The notes under the pieces are model-generated. The model made no database searches, had not been told where the DNA came from, and saw only the letters and a list, made by a program, of their open reading frames with translations. Positions 1 to 6,244 of a stretch of 11,310 nucleotides of DNA are shown piece by piece. The position numbers and the translations under genes are program-made. The stretch is from assembly GCA_003647435.1 (NCBI GenBank), contig QMMV01000033.1, positions 1 to 11,310 of the forward strand, given 5' to 3'. This DNA is from Deltaproteobacteria bacterium (GTDB lineage: Bacteria > Desulfobacterota > Desulfobacteria > Desulfobacterales > C00003060). Every line of letters begins with the position of its first letter. Positions within the stretch are counted from its first letter, which is position 1.

Positions 1-125
1 ATCCTGAAATCGATCTTAACATCATCGACAAACCGACACCGGCAAAGCTCAATATAGTTATGAACAATTCGTTTGGGTTCGGCGGCCACAACGCTGTCGT
101 GATATTAAAAAAATATCGTGGCTGA
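1..125 (+). CDS. fabF: 3-oxoacyl-[acyl-carrier-protein] synthase II, C-terminal end (5' partial)
   Basis: This is the last 40 codons of a ketoacyl-ACP synthase, read from base 3 to a TGA at 123-125. The visible residues include NSFGFGGHNAVV, the glycine-rich C-terminal motif of FabF/KAS II. It is followed by a short basic tail (LKKYRG), where FabF proteins normally end. FabF condenses malonyl-ACP with acyl-ACP during fatty acid elongation in the cytoplasm. The catalytic Cys-His-His residues lie outside the window. FabB or a polyketide-type ketosynthase would share part of the motif, but the tail and the immediate stop fit FabF best. The neighbouring yggU-like gene converges on it, with only 24 bases between the two stop codons. 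Confidence 0.85.
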   Translation, partial: PEIDLNIIDKPTPAKLNIVMNNSFGFGGHNAVVILKKYRG

Positions 126-149
126 GAAGGGATAGGTAACTGAGCTGAG

Positions 150-440
150 CTAATCAGGCTGTGCAAGGGATTCGATATCGCTGCGGCTTGCCGAGCGCAC
201 TAAGATTTTTTTCGTCCTGCCGCTCTGCCCCTGAATAATGTCTATATCTGATTTTCGCACTTTCAGAGTCTTGGCCAGAAGCTCAATGCACATCTTGTTG
301 GCGGCCCCTTCAACTGGGGGGGCGGTTATTCTCAGCTTTAGTGCATCACCCTGGAGTCCTACAATCTTATTCCTCGATGCCCTTGGCTGAGCCATCACCT
401 TGAAAATCACTCCGTCTGCAGTTTCCTTGATCCACAGCAT
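150..440 (-). CDS. YggU/DUF167 (UPF0235) family protein
   Basis: A 96-residue protein of the small YggU/DUF167 family. The typical features are all present: an N-terminal strand segment (VIFKVMAQPRASRNKIVG, about residues 11-28), the central LKLRITAPPVEGAANK (about 34-49) and a late GQSGRTKKILV (about 71-81). The length is normal for the family. Members are widespread in bacteria and archaea, and their biochemical role is not established. The start is an ATG at 438-440, with a GGAG about 10 bases upstream. The gene converges on the fabF end, so it is not part of that transcription unit. It points away from the kinase gene, and a spacer with an inverted repeat lies between those two. Confidence 0.9.
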   Translation of the reverse strand: MLWIKETADGVIFKVMAQPRASRNKIVGLQGDALKLRITAPPVEGAANKMCIELLAKTLKVRKSDIDIIQGQSGRTKKILVRSASRSDIESLAQPD

Positions 441-756
441 TGTGCTATAACTCCAAATGTATCACCCTGGATTTTTCGTAACACTTTAGCTCTTTGAAAA
501 ATAGACACAGATGTTTTCAAAGACGTAAATTGTTGCGTCCAACATATGATTAATCCCGGGTTGTTAAGAACATGTCCTTTCATGATGCCTTCAACTATTA
601 CTACTAAATTGCCACTTGCACAAGAAAAACGCCGGCCATTCCAATAATCCATTATTTCAAACCGAAAAATCAGCTCTTGAAAGGAACAGCCAAACTGGAT
701 ATGGTCTTTTAGAAACCAATGTTCGGACCATCCTGGGCCGACGCGAGGTAAAGGGT
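441..756. other. Spacer between the divergent yggU-like and kinase genes
   Basis: About 316 bases with no gene I can support. The region is AT-rich and must hold the promoters of two divergently oriented genes, but I could not pick out a convincing -35/-10 pair for either. It contains a perfect 10-bp inverted repeat (listed separately). From 616 to 756 the kinase reading frame stays open upstream of its preferred start. A TTG at 616 could in principle start a protein 47 residues longer, but that stretch looks neither conserved nor coding in character. Confidence 0.5.
491..523. repeat. Perfect 10-bp inverted repeat in the divergent spacer
   Basis: TCTTTGAAAA at 491-500 is the exact reverse complement of TTTTCAAAGA at 514-523, with a 13-base spacer. 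Neither strand has a T-run beside it, so it is not a standard terminator. It lies 51-83 bases upstream of the yggU-like ATG and over 230 bases upstream of the preferred kinase start. This could be a protein-binding dyad or an RNA hairpin; the sequence alone does not decide. Confidence 0.55.
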
Positions 757-759
757 ATG
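745..759 (+). promoter_or_regulatory. Ribosome binding site that sets the kinase start
   Basis: GAGG at 745-748 is followed, after 8 bases, by the ATG at 757. This spacing favours the ATG at 757 over the in-frame TTG at 616, which has no clear Shine-Dalgarno sequence. Starting here puts the N-terminus (MGTPRQSKIFEAM) a short distance before the first recognisable domain, as I recall for this family. Confidence 0.65.
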
Positions 760-2394
760 GGAACACCAAGGCAGTCGAAAATCTTTGAGGCCATGCAACG
801 GCCGGATTTTTATCCTCATCCTGTGACTGCAGTTGACGAGCAGGAGACCCACATCTCCAAGGTGTTTCTTACAGGTCACTACGTCTATAAAGTCAAAAAA
901 CCTGTCAACCTGGGATTCTTAGATTTTACTACCTTAAGGAAGAGGAAACATTTTTGCGAGCAGGAAGTCATCCTTAACCGTCGCTTAACTCAGGATGTCT
1001 ATCTTGACGTTGTTGCCATCACTCACAAAGACGGCCAATATCATCTCGCAGGACCGGGTATCCCCGTTGAATACGCGGTAAAAATGCGTCAGCTTCCCGA
1101 AGAATCTTCGATGTTCACCCTGCTGCAAGAAGGAAAGCTTGACGTGCATGTCCTCGAAGATCTTGCCCAAGCACTTGCCGCCTTTTATAAGCGGGCTTCA
1201 ACAGGCGGCTCTATCAGTAGCTTCGGGTCACAGGAAATCGTTCGACACAACTGTGAGGAGAACTTCACCCAGACAGAACCATTTGTAGGAACAATACTGG
1301 ATGAACAGCAGTTTCGACTGGTCAGGGATGCTACTCGATCCTTTCTGGACAGAACAGGGAGGATTTTCCAGCATCGCATTGCAAGCGGAAAGATCAGGGA
1401 TTGCCACGGAGACCTGAGAACCGGGCATATTTATTTCACCGATCGAGTTCAGATTATTGATTGTATTGAATTTAACGAGCGTTTCAGATACGGGGACGTG
1501 GCGTCTGATCTGGCCTTTCTGGCCATGGATCTTGACTTCAGTGGGTATCCGGAAGTCGCCAGCGATCTGCTCAATGCCTATGTGCATTATACAGACGATC
1601 AGGATGTGTTTACCGTGCTCGATTTCTACAAGTGCTATCGAGCCGTTGTGCGGGCCAAGGTGAATTGCTTCCGTCTGGAGCAGGGCGGACTTAACAACAA
1701 GGAAAAAGAAACCCTCCTCAACGAAACCCACCGATACATGGAGCTTGCCTGCCGTTATGCTACACGGTTCTGTCGAAAGGCCGTTTGGGTCGTGTGCGGT
1801 ATGCCGGCCTCCGGCAAGAGCAGCATTGCCGCAAAACTGGCCAGGACGCTCGGAGTGAAGGTGTTTAATTCAGATATAGTCCGCAAACAACTATTTGGCC
1901 TTCAACCCGGCGATCAGATGGATGTTCCATTCGAAGAAGGAATTTACTCAAAAGAGGCCACATCTCTCACTTACGAGAAGCTTCTCATGCTGGCTCATGA
2001 AGAAATTAAACAAGGCCATTCCGTGATTCTGGATGCAACATACAGCAGACAGCAGCACCGCAGGGAAGTTATCAGGTTTGCGAAAGATATGGACGTAAAT
2101 GTCATCTTTGTAGAATGTAAGTGCCCTGAAGCAGAGCTAAAAAAGCGGCTTTTAGAGCGCAAAAGCGGATCCGCCGTCTCCGATGCGCGTATTCATCACT
2201 TACCGCAACTGAAATTGCGGTTTGAACCCTTGAACGAGGTGGGAAGTGAGATGCACATCTGTGTTAATACCGAAAAGTCCCTTGGGGAAAACTTGCAGCA
2301 AGTCTTGTGTCGGGGTTACATCCTTGAATGTCGCCAGACAGAAAGGATTATACAGAAGATACCGCAGTATATGAGTGAATCAGGGGAATCATGA
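757..2394 (+). CDS. Fused aminoglycoside-phosphotransferase-like and P-loop kinase protein
   Basis: A 545-residue cytoplasmic protein from the ATG at 757, matching the architecture known as COG2187 (APH-like) joined to COG0645 (predicted kinase). The N-terminal half has the VYKVKKPVNLGFLDFTTLRKR signature, then a phosphotransferase catalytic segment with HGDLRTGHIYF (H217, D219) and IIDCIEFN (D235, a probable metal ligand). The C-terminal half carries a Walker A motif, GMPASGKSS, at about 348-356, followed by an NSDIVRKQL segment and an ILDATYSR segment, both typical of small-molecule P-loop kinases. Length and domain order are normal for the family. The natural substrate is unknown, and antibiotic resistance should not be assumed from the APH name. 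The gene stands alone on this strand and faces the end of the sdh operon. No frameshift or missing motif is seen. Confidence 0.88.
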   Translation: MGTPRQSKIFEAMQRPDFYPHPVTAVDEQETHISKVFLTGHYVYKVKKPVNLGFLDFTTLRKRKHFCEQEVILNRRLTQDVYLDVVAITHKDGQYHLAGPGIPVEYAVKMRQLPEESSMFTLLQEGKLDVHVLEDLAQALAAFYKRASTGGSISSFGSQEIVRHNCEENFTQTEPFVGTILDEQQFRLVRDATRSFLDRTGRIFQHRIASGKIRDCHGDLRTGHIYFTDRVQIIDCIEFNERFRYGDVASDLAFLAMDLDFSGYPEVASDLLNAYVHYTDDQDVFTVLDFYKCYRAVVRAKVNCFRLEQGGLNNKEKETLLNETHRYMELACRYATRFCRKAVWVVCGMPASGKSSIAAKLARTLGVKVFNSDIVRKQLFGLQPGDQMDVPFEEGIYSKEATSLTYEKLLMLAHEEIKQGHSVILDATYSRQQHRREVIRFAKDMDVNVIFVECKCPEAELKKRLLERKSGSAVSDARIHHLPQLKLRFEPLNEVGSEMHICVNTEKSLGENLQQVLCRGYILECRQTERIIQKIPQYMSESGES

Positions 2395-2409
2395 CAGTTT
2401 AGTTCTTTT

Positions 2410-2452
2410 AAAAAAAGACCCGGATATTTTAAAACACTTAAATTGATACGGG
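2410..2452 (-). terminator. Possible intrinsic terminator of the sdh operon
   Basis: Read on the - strand, an imperfect hairpin built on CCCG/CGGG (2449-2452 and 2419-2422) is followed by TC and a run of seven T (complement of 2410-2416). A second AT pairing (2428-2432 with 2438-2442) sits inside it. It lies about 85 bases past the stop of the small gene at 2539, where the sdh transcript would be expected to end. It is weak because the GC stem is only four pairs and the hairpin has internal mismatches. Confidence 0.38.
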
Positions 2453-2538
2453 AATTCTAAACCGTATGCCAATCTTCACCGGCCAGTTGTCGGTGGAGCG
2501 CAGGAAAGATGCTAATCTTCTGCTTGTGAACCGGCCAC

Positions 2539-2781
2539 TTAAGGAACCAGCACCGCCCAGCCGCCAAAAAGTCGGCTGTAACAGATAATATAAGTGTTGC
2601 CGTCATCAGCCTGAACTTTGAAATAGTCAGTGATCCCACATCGGGAATCTGTACTGCTTCCATACCAGCGATCAACTATCTTATTAATTCTGAGAGTTCG
2701 GTCCGCCCAGACAAATGACCGAGGGGATTCGTTGGCTTTATAACCTTCGTAACATGTGACCCGGATTGGTTCAGACCCCAT
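2539..2781 (-). CDS. Small conserved-looking protein of unknown function, overlapping the end of sdhB
   Basis: An 80-residue protein whose ATG (2779-2781) overlaps the last 11 bases of the iron-sulfur subunit gene, an arrangement typical of translational coupling. The sequence contains CYEGYKANESPRSF (about 10-23), then IVDRWYG (35-41), then DYFKVQADDGNTYII (52-66). It resembles, from memory, a family of small uncharacterised proteins in Deltaproteobacteria that contain a DRW segment and a YFKV-ADDG segment; I cannot name a Pfam family. The many aromatic residues and alternating pattern suggest a small beta-rich soluble domain. There is no signal peptide or membrane segment. The Shine-Dalgarno sequence is weak (GGGAAAG close to the start), again consistent with coupling to sdhB. 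The function is unknown; a role linked to the sdh complex is only suggested by position. Confidence 0.68.
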   Translation of the reverse strand: MGSEPIRVTCYEGYKANESPRSFVWADRTLRINKIVDRWYGSSTDSRCGITDYFKVQADDGNTYIICYSRLFGGWAVLVP

Positions 2782-3499
2782 TGACTTTCCCGAATTTCCC
2801 TTCCTTGCCAAGTGCAATAAAATGGGCGACGTCGATTTGTTTTGGACAAACAAATGTGCATGCCTGGGATGTTCGACACCTCTGGATTCCCTGCCCGCTA
2901 TAGAGGATCTTTAACCTTTCTTCGTTGGCTACCTCTCGTGGGTCCATCAGACGCACAATGTCTGCGAGCATGGCATTTGGCCCAAGATAGTTTTTCTGTG
3001 TACTGATACATGCAGTAGCACAGCAAAAGCAGTTGATGCATCGGGTGGCTTCTACATAGGCTTCCAGCACCCGCGGGGGAATTCGGTATTCATCCCCTTC
3101 GGGATGTGGTGGAGCAAACTCGATAATATATGGTTTTACGATGTGGATACGTTCATACGCCTTTTCTAAGTCTATCACCAAATCGCGGATAACCGGGGCC
3201 ACTGTGAGCGGTTCCACCTTAAAGGTTTGTGTCTTGAACATCTGGACGGCATTCTCTACAAGCAATTCGCATGTAAGAAGTGGCTTACCATTGATCTTCA
3301 TGCCGCATGTTCCGCACTGACCATGCTCGCAGGAAGAACTCCATGCAAGCGTGGGATCTTGCTCGTCGTTTATCTTCCGGAACAGGTCCACGAAGCGCAG
3401 GATTCGGCCCACCTTCAGATGGTAATCCTGAACCCATGCCCTGTCGGTATCGGGATCATAACGGCTGATTTTTAGTGTTAGTTCATATTCCTGCGACAT
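2771..3499 (-). CDS. sdhB: Succinate dehydrogenase/fumarate reductase iron-sulfur subunit
   Basis: A 242-residue protein carrying the ligands for three iron-sulfur clusters that pass electrons between the flavin subunit and the membrane quinone site. The N-terminal plant-type ferredoxin domain has the [2Fe-2S] cysteines C57, C62, C65 (in CEHGQCGTCG) and C77. The C-terminal domain has C154, C157, C160 and C164 (CINCFCCATAC) and C208, C214 and C218 (CRTSQACTFVCP), the usual sets for [4Fe-4S] and [3Fe-4S] clusters. Length is normal. The ATG is preceded by AAGGAGG five bases upstream, and the gene follows the flavoprotein stop by 13 bases. Whether the complex runs as succinate dehydrogenase or fumarate reductase in vivo cannot be told from this subunit; frdB would be an equally valid symbol. 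Confidence 0.95.
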   Translation of the reverse strand: MSQEYELTLKISRYDPDTDRAWVQDYHLKVGRILRFVDLFRKINDEQDPTLAWSSSCEHGQCGTCGMKINGKPLLTCELLVENAVQMFKTQTFKVEPLTVAPVIRDLVIDLEKAYERIHIVKPYIIEFAPPHPEGDEYRIPPRVLEAYVEATRCINCFCCATACISTQKNYLGPNAMLADIVRLMDPREVANEERLKILYSGQGIQRCRTSQACTFVCPKQIDVAHFIALGKEGKFGKVNGV

Positions 3500-3512
3500 T
3501 CATGCCTCCTTT

Positions 3513-5315
3513 TCAGTATTTTCTCTCTATCATCCCGAATTTTTTGTAATTCTTACCCCTTGCCTTGTAGATGCTCATATCAATCGGGCGCTTGGCAAAA
3601 TCGACTTTTCCGAATTCCGTCATGTACGCAAGGGTGTGAAAGTCGAATTCAGGTTTTCTTTCCGGATAGTCTTCACGATAATGGGCGCCCCTTGATTCTT
3701 TTCGCGCAAGAGCAGATTGGGCAATAACCATTGAGATGTCGAGAAGATGATCCAGTTCCCAAAACTGTAGAAGCTCCTGATTCATGACGAGAGACTTGCT
3801 GGACAGTTCCATCCGGCTGGCCATTCTCTTAAGTTCTCTTAATTCATCGATTGCTTCTGTCAGGGGCTTCTCAGATCGAAATACGCCCACCTTTTCCATC
3901 ATAAGCACACGGAGTCGATCCCGAATCCGGGCGTAGCGTTGATGGCCTTTTCTTTCAAGACAGTTCGAAAATTGAGAAAAAACATGCTGGCCTGCCTCTT
4001 CAGGGACATCCCCCGGCGCTTCAGCGTCTGCAAGATAACTCACCACGCGCTCTCCCACAACTTTACCCATGGTAATTAGCTCCAGCAACGAGTTTGTCCC
4101 GAGCCGATTATGGCCGTGAAGGCTAGCTGCTGCAAATTCTCCACAGGCAAACAGACCGGGCACAATCTCTTCCGGGCTCTTTTGCACTTCCCCAAACTCA
4201 TTTGTGGGTGCGCCCCCCATTTGATAATGGGCAGTGGGGACAACCGGACACAGCTCCGTTTCAGGATCAACACCAACGAACTTTCGAAAAAAACTCGTAA
4301 CCTCCTGGATCTTCGTCCTGTGGACATACTTGGGCAAATGTCTCAAATCAAGCCATACATGCGGCATATTGTGGTCAGGGTGAATGCATCCTCTCCCTTC
4401 ACGGATCTCCGTCATGATGCATCGAGAAACAAGGTCCCGCGGGGCAAGATCCTTGGCGGTCGGCGCATAACGTTCCATAAATCTTTCGCCATCTTTGTTT
4501 AGCAATACGCCCCCTTCCCCACGCAGGGCCTCGCTGGCAAGGATGCCCGGGCCGACAATCCCCGTCGGGTGGAACTGTACCGCTTCTAAGTCCATTACCG
4601 GAAGCCCGGCCTGCAGTATCAAGGCCAGGCCATCACCTGTATTCTGCCGGCAATTCGTGCTGACCTGGTACATTCGCGTCTTCCCACCAGTAGCCATCAC
4701 GGTAGCCTGAGCCAGGATCGCGATAAACTTTCCACTTGGTTCCACAAAAACAATCGCCCCCACACAGCGCCCGTGGCTGAAAAGCAACTCCGTGGCCACA
4801 CTCTGGCCAAGAAACACAACCCCATGCCTCAAGGACTCTGCCCAGACCGTGTCCATGATCCCTTTACCTGTGCGGTCGGCTTCGTAGCAGGCACGAAATG
4901 CTTTAACTTCACCAAAATTGAGCATATGGCCGCCAAAAGGTCTCTTGGCTATACGTCCTGCCTCGGTTCGGCTAAAATGCATGCCGTGTCTTTCCAGCCA
5001 GACAACCTGTTCCCAGCCAGTTTCACAGACCTTCTTGATGATATTCTGATCTGCAGAACAATCAGAACCCTTCCAGGTGTCGAACATGTGGTAGATGACC
5101 CTGTCAACCGGATCTTTCGGATCAACTGCTGCCATGCCCCCCTGAGCAGTAGATGTATGAGACTTCTGCGGGCTATACACCTTTGTTACCGCAATGATTC
5201 TTGTGCCTGGACGGCGCTCGCATATTTCAGCAGCACATCTGAGGCCTGCTCCTCCTGCTCCTATTATCAACACTTCCGGTCTTAGTACAGAATCTATCCT
5301 GAGCTGTTTTCCCAC
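3513..5315 (-). CDS. sdhA: Succinate dehydrogenase/fumarate reductase flavoprotein subunit
   Basis: A 600-residue flavoprotein that interconverts succinate and fumarate on the cytoplasmic face of the membrane. The FAD-binding dinucleotide fold starts with VLIIGAGGAGLRCA (15-28). H53 in KSHTSTAQGG is at the position of the covalent FAD histidine. H249 in QFHPTG and R293 in LAPRDLVSR match the substrate and proton-shuttle residues of the family, and HYQMGG and HGHNRLGTNS motifs follow. The start is GTG at 5313-5315, supported by AAAGGGG about 7 bases upstream, just past the stop of the cytochrome gene (12-base gap). The C-terminus is complete (MIERKY). All expected catalytic residues are present, so it looks functional. 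Direction of use is undetermined, and frdA is an alternative symbol. Confidence 0.95.
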   Translation of the reverse strand: MGKQLRIDSVLRPEVLIIGAGGAGLRCAAEICERRPGTRIIAVTKVYSPQKSHTSTAQGGMAAVDPKDPVDRVIYHMFDTWKGSDCSADQNIIKKVCETGWEQVVWLERHGMHFSRTEAGRIAKRPFGGHMLNFGEVKAFRACYEADRTGKGIMDTVWAESLRHGVVFLGQSVATELLFSHGRCVGAIVFVEPSGKFIAILAQATVMATGGKTRMYQVSTNCRQNTGDGLALILQAGLPVMDLEAVQFHPTGIVGPGILASEALRGEGGVLLNKDGERFMERYAPTAKDLAPRDLVSRCIMTEIREGRGCIHPDHNMPHVWLDLRHLPKYVHRTKIQEVTSFFRKFVGVDPETELCPVVPTAHYQMGGAPTNEFGEVQKSPEEIVPGLFACGEFAAASLHGHNRLGTNSLLELITMGKVVGERVVSYLADAEAPGDVPEEAGQHVFSQFSNCLERKGHQRYARIRDRLRVLMMEKVGVFRSEKPLTEAIDELRELKRMASRMELSSKSLVMNQELLQFWELDHLLDISMVIAQSALARKESRGAHYREDYPERKPEFDFHTLAYMTEFGKVDFAKRPIDMSIYKARGKNYKKFGMIERKY

Positions 5316-5327
5316 TTTCGCACCCCT

Positions 5328-6155
5328 TTATATACTGAAGACAAGTTTGGCCCCTGCATAAGCAAAAACCAGCAGTACCAGGACTATCAGCACTGCAAGT
5401 CCGCCCCTGAAGCGTTTGTCCCCCACATAATCACTTGCAATAGTATACAGCCCGAAACCAGCATGGAAAAAAACAGACAAAACAAGGGCAAAATCAATGA
5501 GCTTTATGCCAGTGCTGGACATCCTGGCGATAATGGTCTCGACATCATGTCCTGTCTTATAATTCAGGTGCATGAAAAACATGTGTCCCGTGATCATGGG
5601 CAGAAGAAATGCACCTGATATCCTTTGAAGCTTCCACAAAACCGAGTTTTCTGTGTGCCAGAGCTTTTTATATAATATCGTAGCCGCCATTGCGCCTGCT
5701 ATCGTAAGCATCACCCAGAAAAGGGCAGCCGATACCTGCTGGTTGCCCATCAGAATGAAAACTCCCAATGTTAACACATAGATGGCACTAAGGAAAAATA
5801 CCTGGCGAATCATGAGGTTATCGTCCCGGACACCAAACACCTCGTAGAGGATCAGCCTGGTGCCATTGAGGGCATGAAATATTACCGGAACGGCAAGGGC
5901 CCATTCCAGAAAGCTAAAAAAGAAGTTATGCAGGAATTTCATCTTGGAGGCAAATCTGGCGGGGTGGTATAATCCGGAGAGGGTGTAGATATGAAAAAAC
6001 ATATAGAGTATTAATATCAGTCCTGCAACCCTGTGTGCCCATGTCAGGACAAAGCCCCATCCTCTTGTTCGTGGATAATAAGAAAGCTTTTCAGATCGCT
6101 CAACGATACCTTTAAGGTATCCTTCAAAACCCGTTTTCGACACCGAAGTATTCAT
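5328..6155 (-). CDS. sdhC: Succinate dehydrogenase/fumarate reductase cytochrome b subunit with an SdhC-SdhD-like internal duplication
   Basis: A 275-residue membrane anchor that would bind heme and quinone and hold the flavoprotein and iron-sulfur subunits. Seven hydrophobic stretches are visible at about 33-57, 79-103, 114-136, 141-161, 177-198, 217-242 and 250-273. The two halves carry matching motifs: HRVAG at 41-45 with H55, then H94, against QRISG at 177-181 with H191, then H231. The offset is 136-137 residues throughout. The first half resembles SdhC (HALNGTRLILYE) and the second resembles SdhD (HAGFGLYTIASDY). Conserved histidines in each half are candidate heme ligands. The ATG has GGGAG six bases upstream. 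This is the first gene of the cluster and the only membrane subunit seen, so one polypeptide probably does the work of two. A Wolinella-type single-chain FrdC is the alternative. Confidence 0.88.
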   Translation of the reverse strand: MNTSVSKTGFEGYLKGIVERSEKLSYYPRTRGWGFVLTWAHRVAGLILILYMFFHIYTLSGLYHPARFASKMKFLHNFFFSFLEWALAVPVIFHALNGTRLILYEVFGVRDDNLMIRQVFFLSAIYVLTLGVFILMGNQQVSAALFWVMLTIAGAMAATILYKKLWHTENSVLWKLQRISGAFLLPMITGHMFFMHLNYKTGHDVETIIARMSSTGIKLIDFALVLSVFFHAGFGLYTIASDYVGDKRFRGGLAVLIVLVLLVFAYAGAKLVFSI

Positions 6156-6187
6156 CTTTTACTCCCAGATAATCAGCAACCATAGAT

Positions 6188-6199
6188 CGCACCGGTGCG
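6188..6199. repeat. 12-bp perfect palindrome upstream of sdhC
   Basis: CGCACCGGTGCG reads the same on both strands and lies 33-44 bases upstream of the sdhC ATG, in the spacer after pyrG. A regulator-binding dyad in front of the sdh operon is possible. I do not recognise it as the site of a specific regulator, and a palindrome of this size could also occur by chance. Confidence 0.45.
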
Positions 6200-6239
6200 G
6201 CATGCGGAAGCCCCTATGAAAGGGCCGGGCATGCTGCCG
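6198..6239 (-). other. Hairpin just after the pyrG stop codon
   Basis: CGGCATGC at 6198-6205 can pair with GCATGCTGCCG at 6229-6239 with a small bulge, and an inner GCCC (6210-6213) can pair with GGGC (6222-6225) around the loop. On the - strand it begins within 10 bases of the pyrG stop. No T-run follows it, so it is not a textbook intrinsic terminator. An mRNA-stabilising or partial-termination hairpin between pyrG and sdhC is plausible. Confidence 0.42.
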
Positions 6240-6244
6240 ATTCT

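Noticed and set aside
616..756. A 47-residue N-terminal extension of the kinase protein, starting at TTG 616.
   Set aside because: No clear ribosome binding site precedes the TTG, while the ATG at 757 has GAGG at good spacing. The extra residues have no resemblance to the family N-terminus.
407..769. A 120-codon - strand frame covering the spacer upstream of the kinase gene.
   Set aside because: It overlaps the yggU-like start and the kinase start in other frames, has no recognisable motif and looks like a chance open frame in AT-rich spacer DNA.
2478..2537. An 8-base direct repeat ACCGGCCA at 2478-2485 and 2530-2537 near the end of the small gene.
   Set aside because: It is too short, its flanks differ, and there is no target-site or element structure between the copies.
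2539..2853. An earlier start (2853) for the small gene that follows sdhB.
   Set aside because: This would put the first 24 residues deep inside sdhB. The ATG at 2781 overlaps the sdhB stop by only 11 bases, the usual coupled arrangement.
4773..5285. A 170-codon + strand frame opposite the flavoprotein gene.
   Set aside because: It is antisense to sdhA, whose motifs are unambiguous. The frame is a shadow of its codon usage.
6156..6244. A sigma-70 or sigma-54 promoter for the sdh operon in the spacer after pyrG.
   Set aside because: No convincing -35/-10 pair or -24/-12 motif could be found; only the palindrome, the hairpin and the sdhC ribosome binding site are supported.
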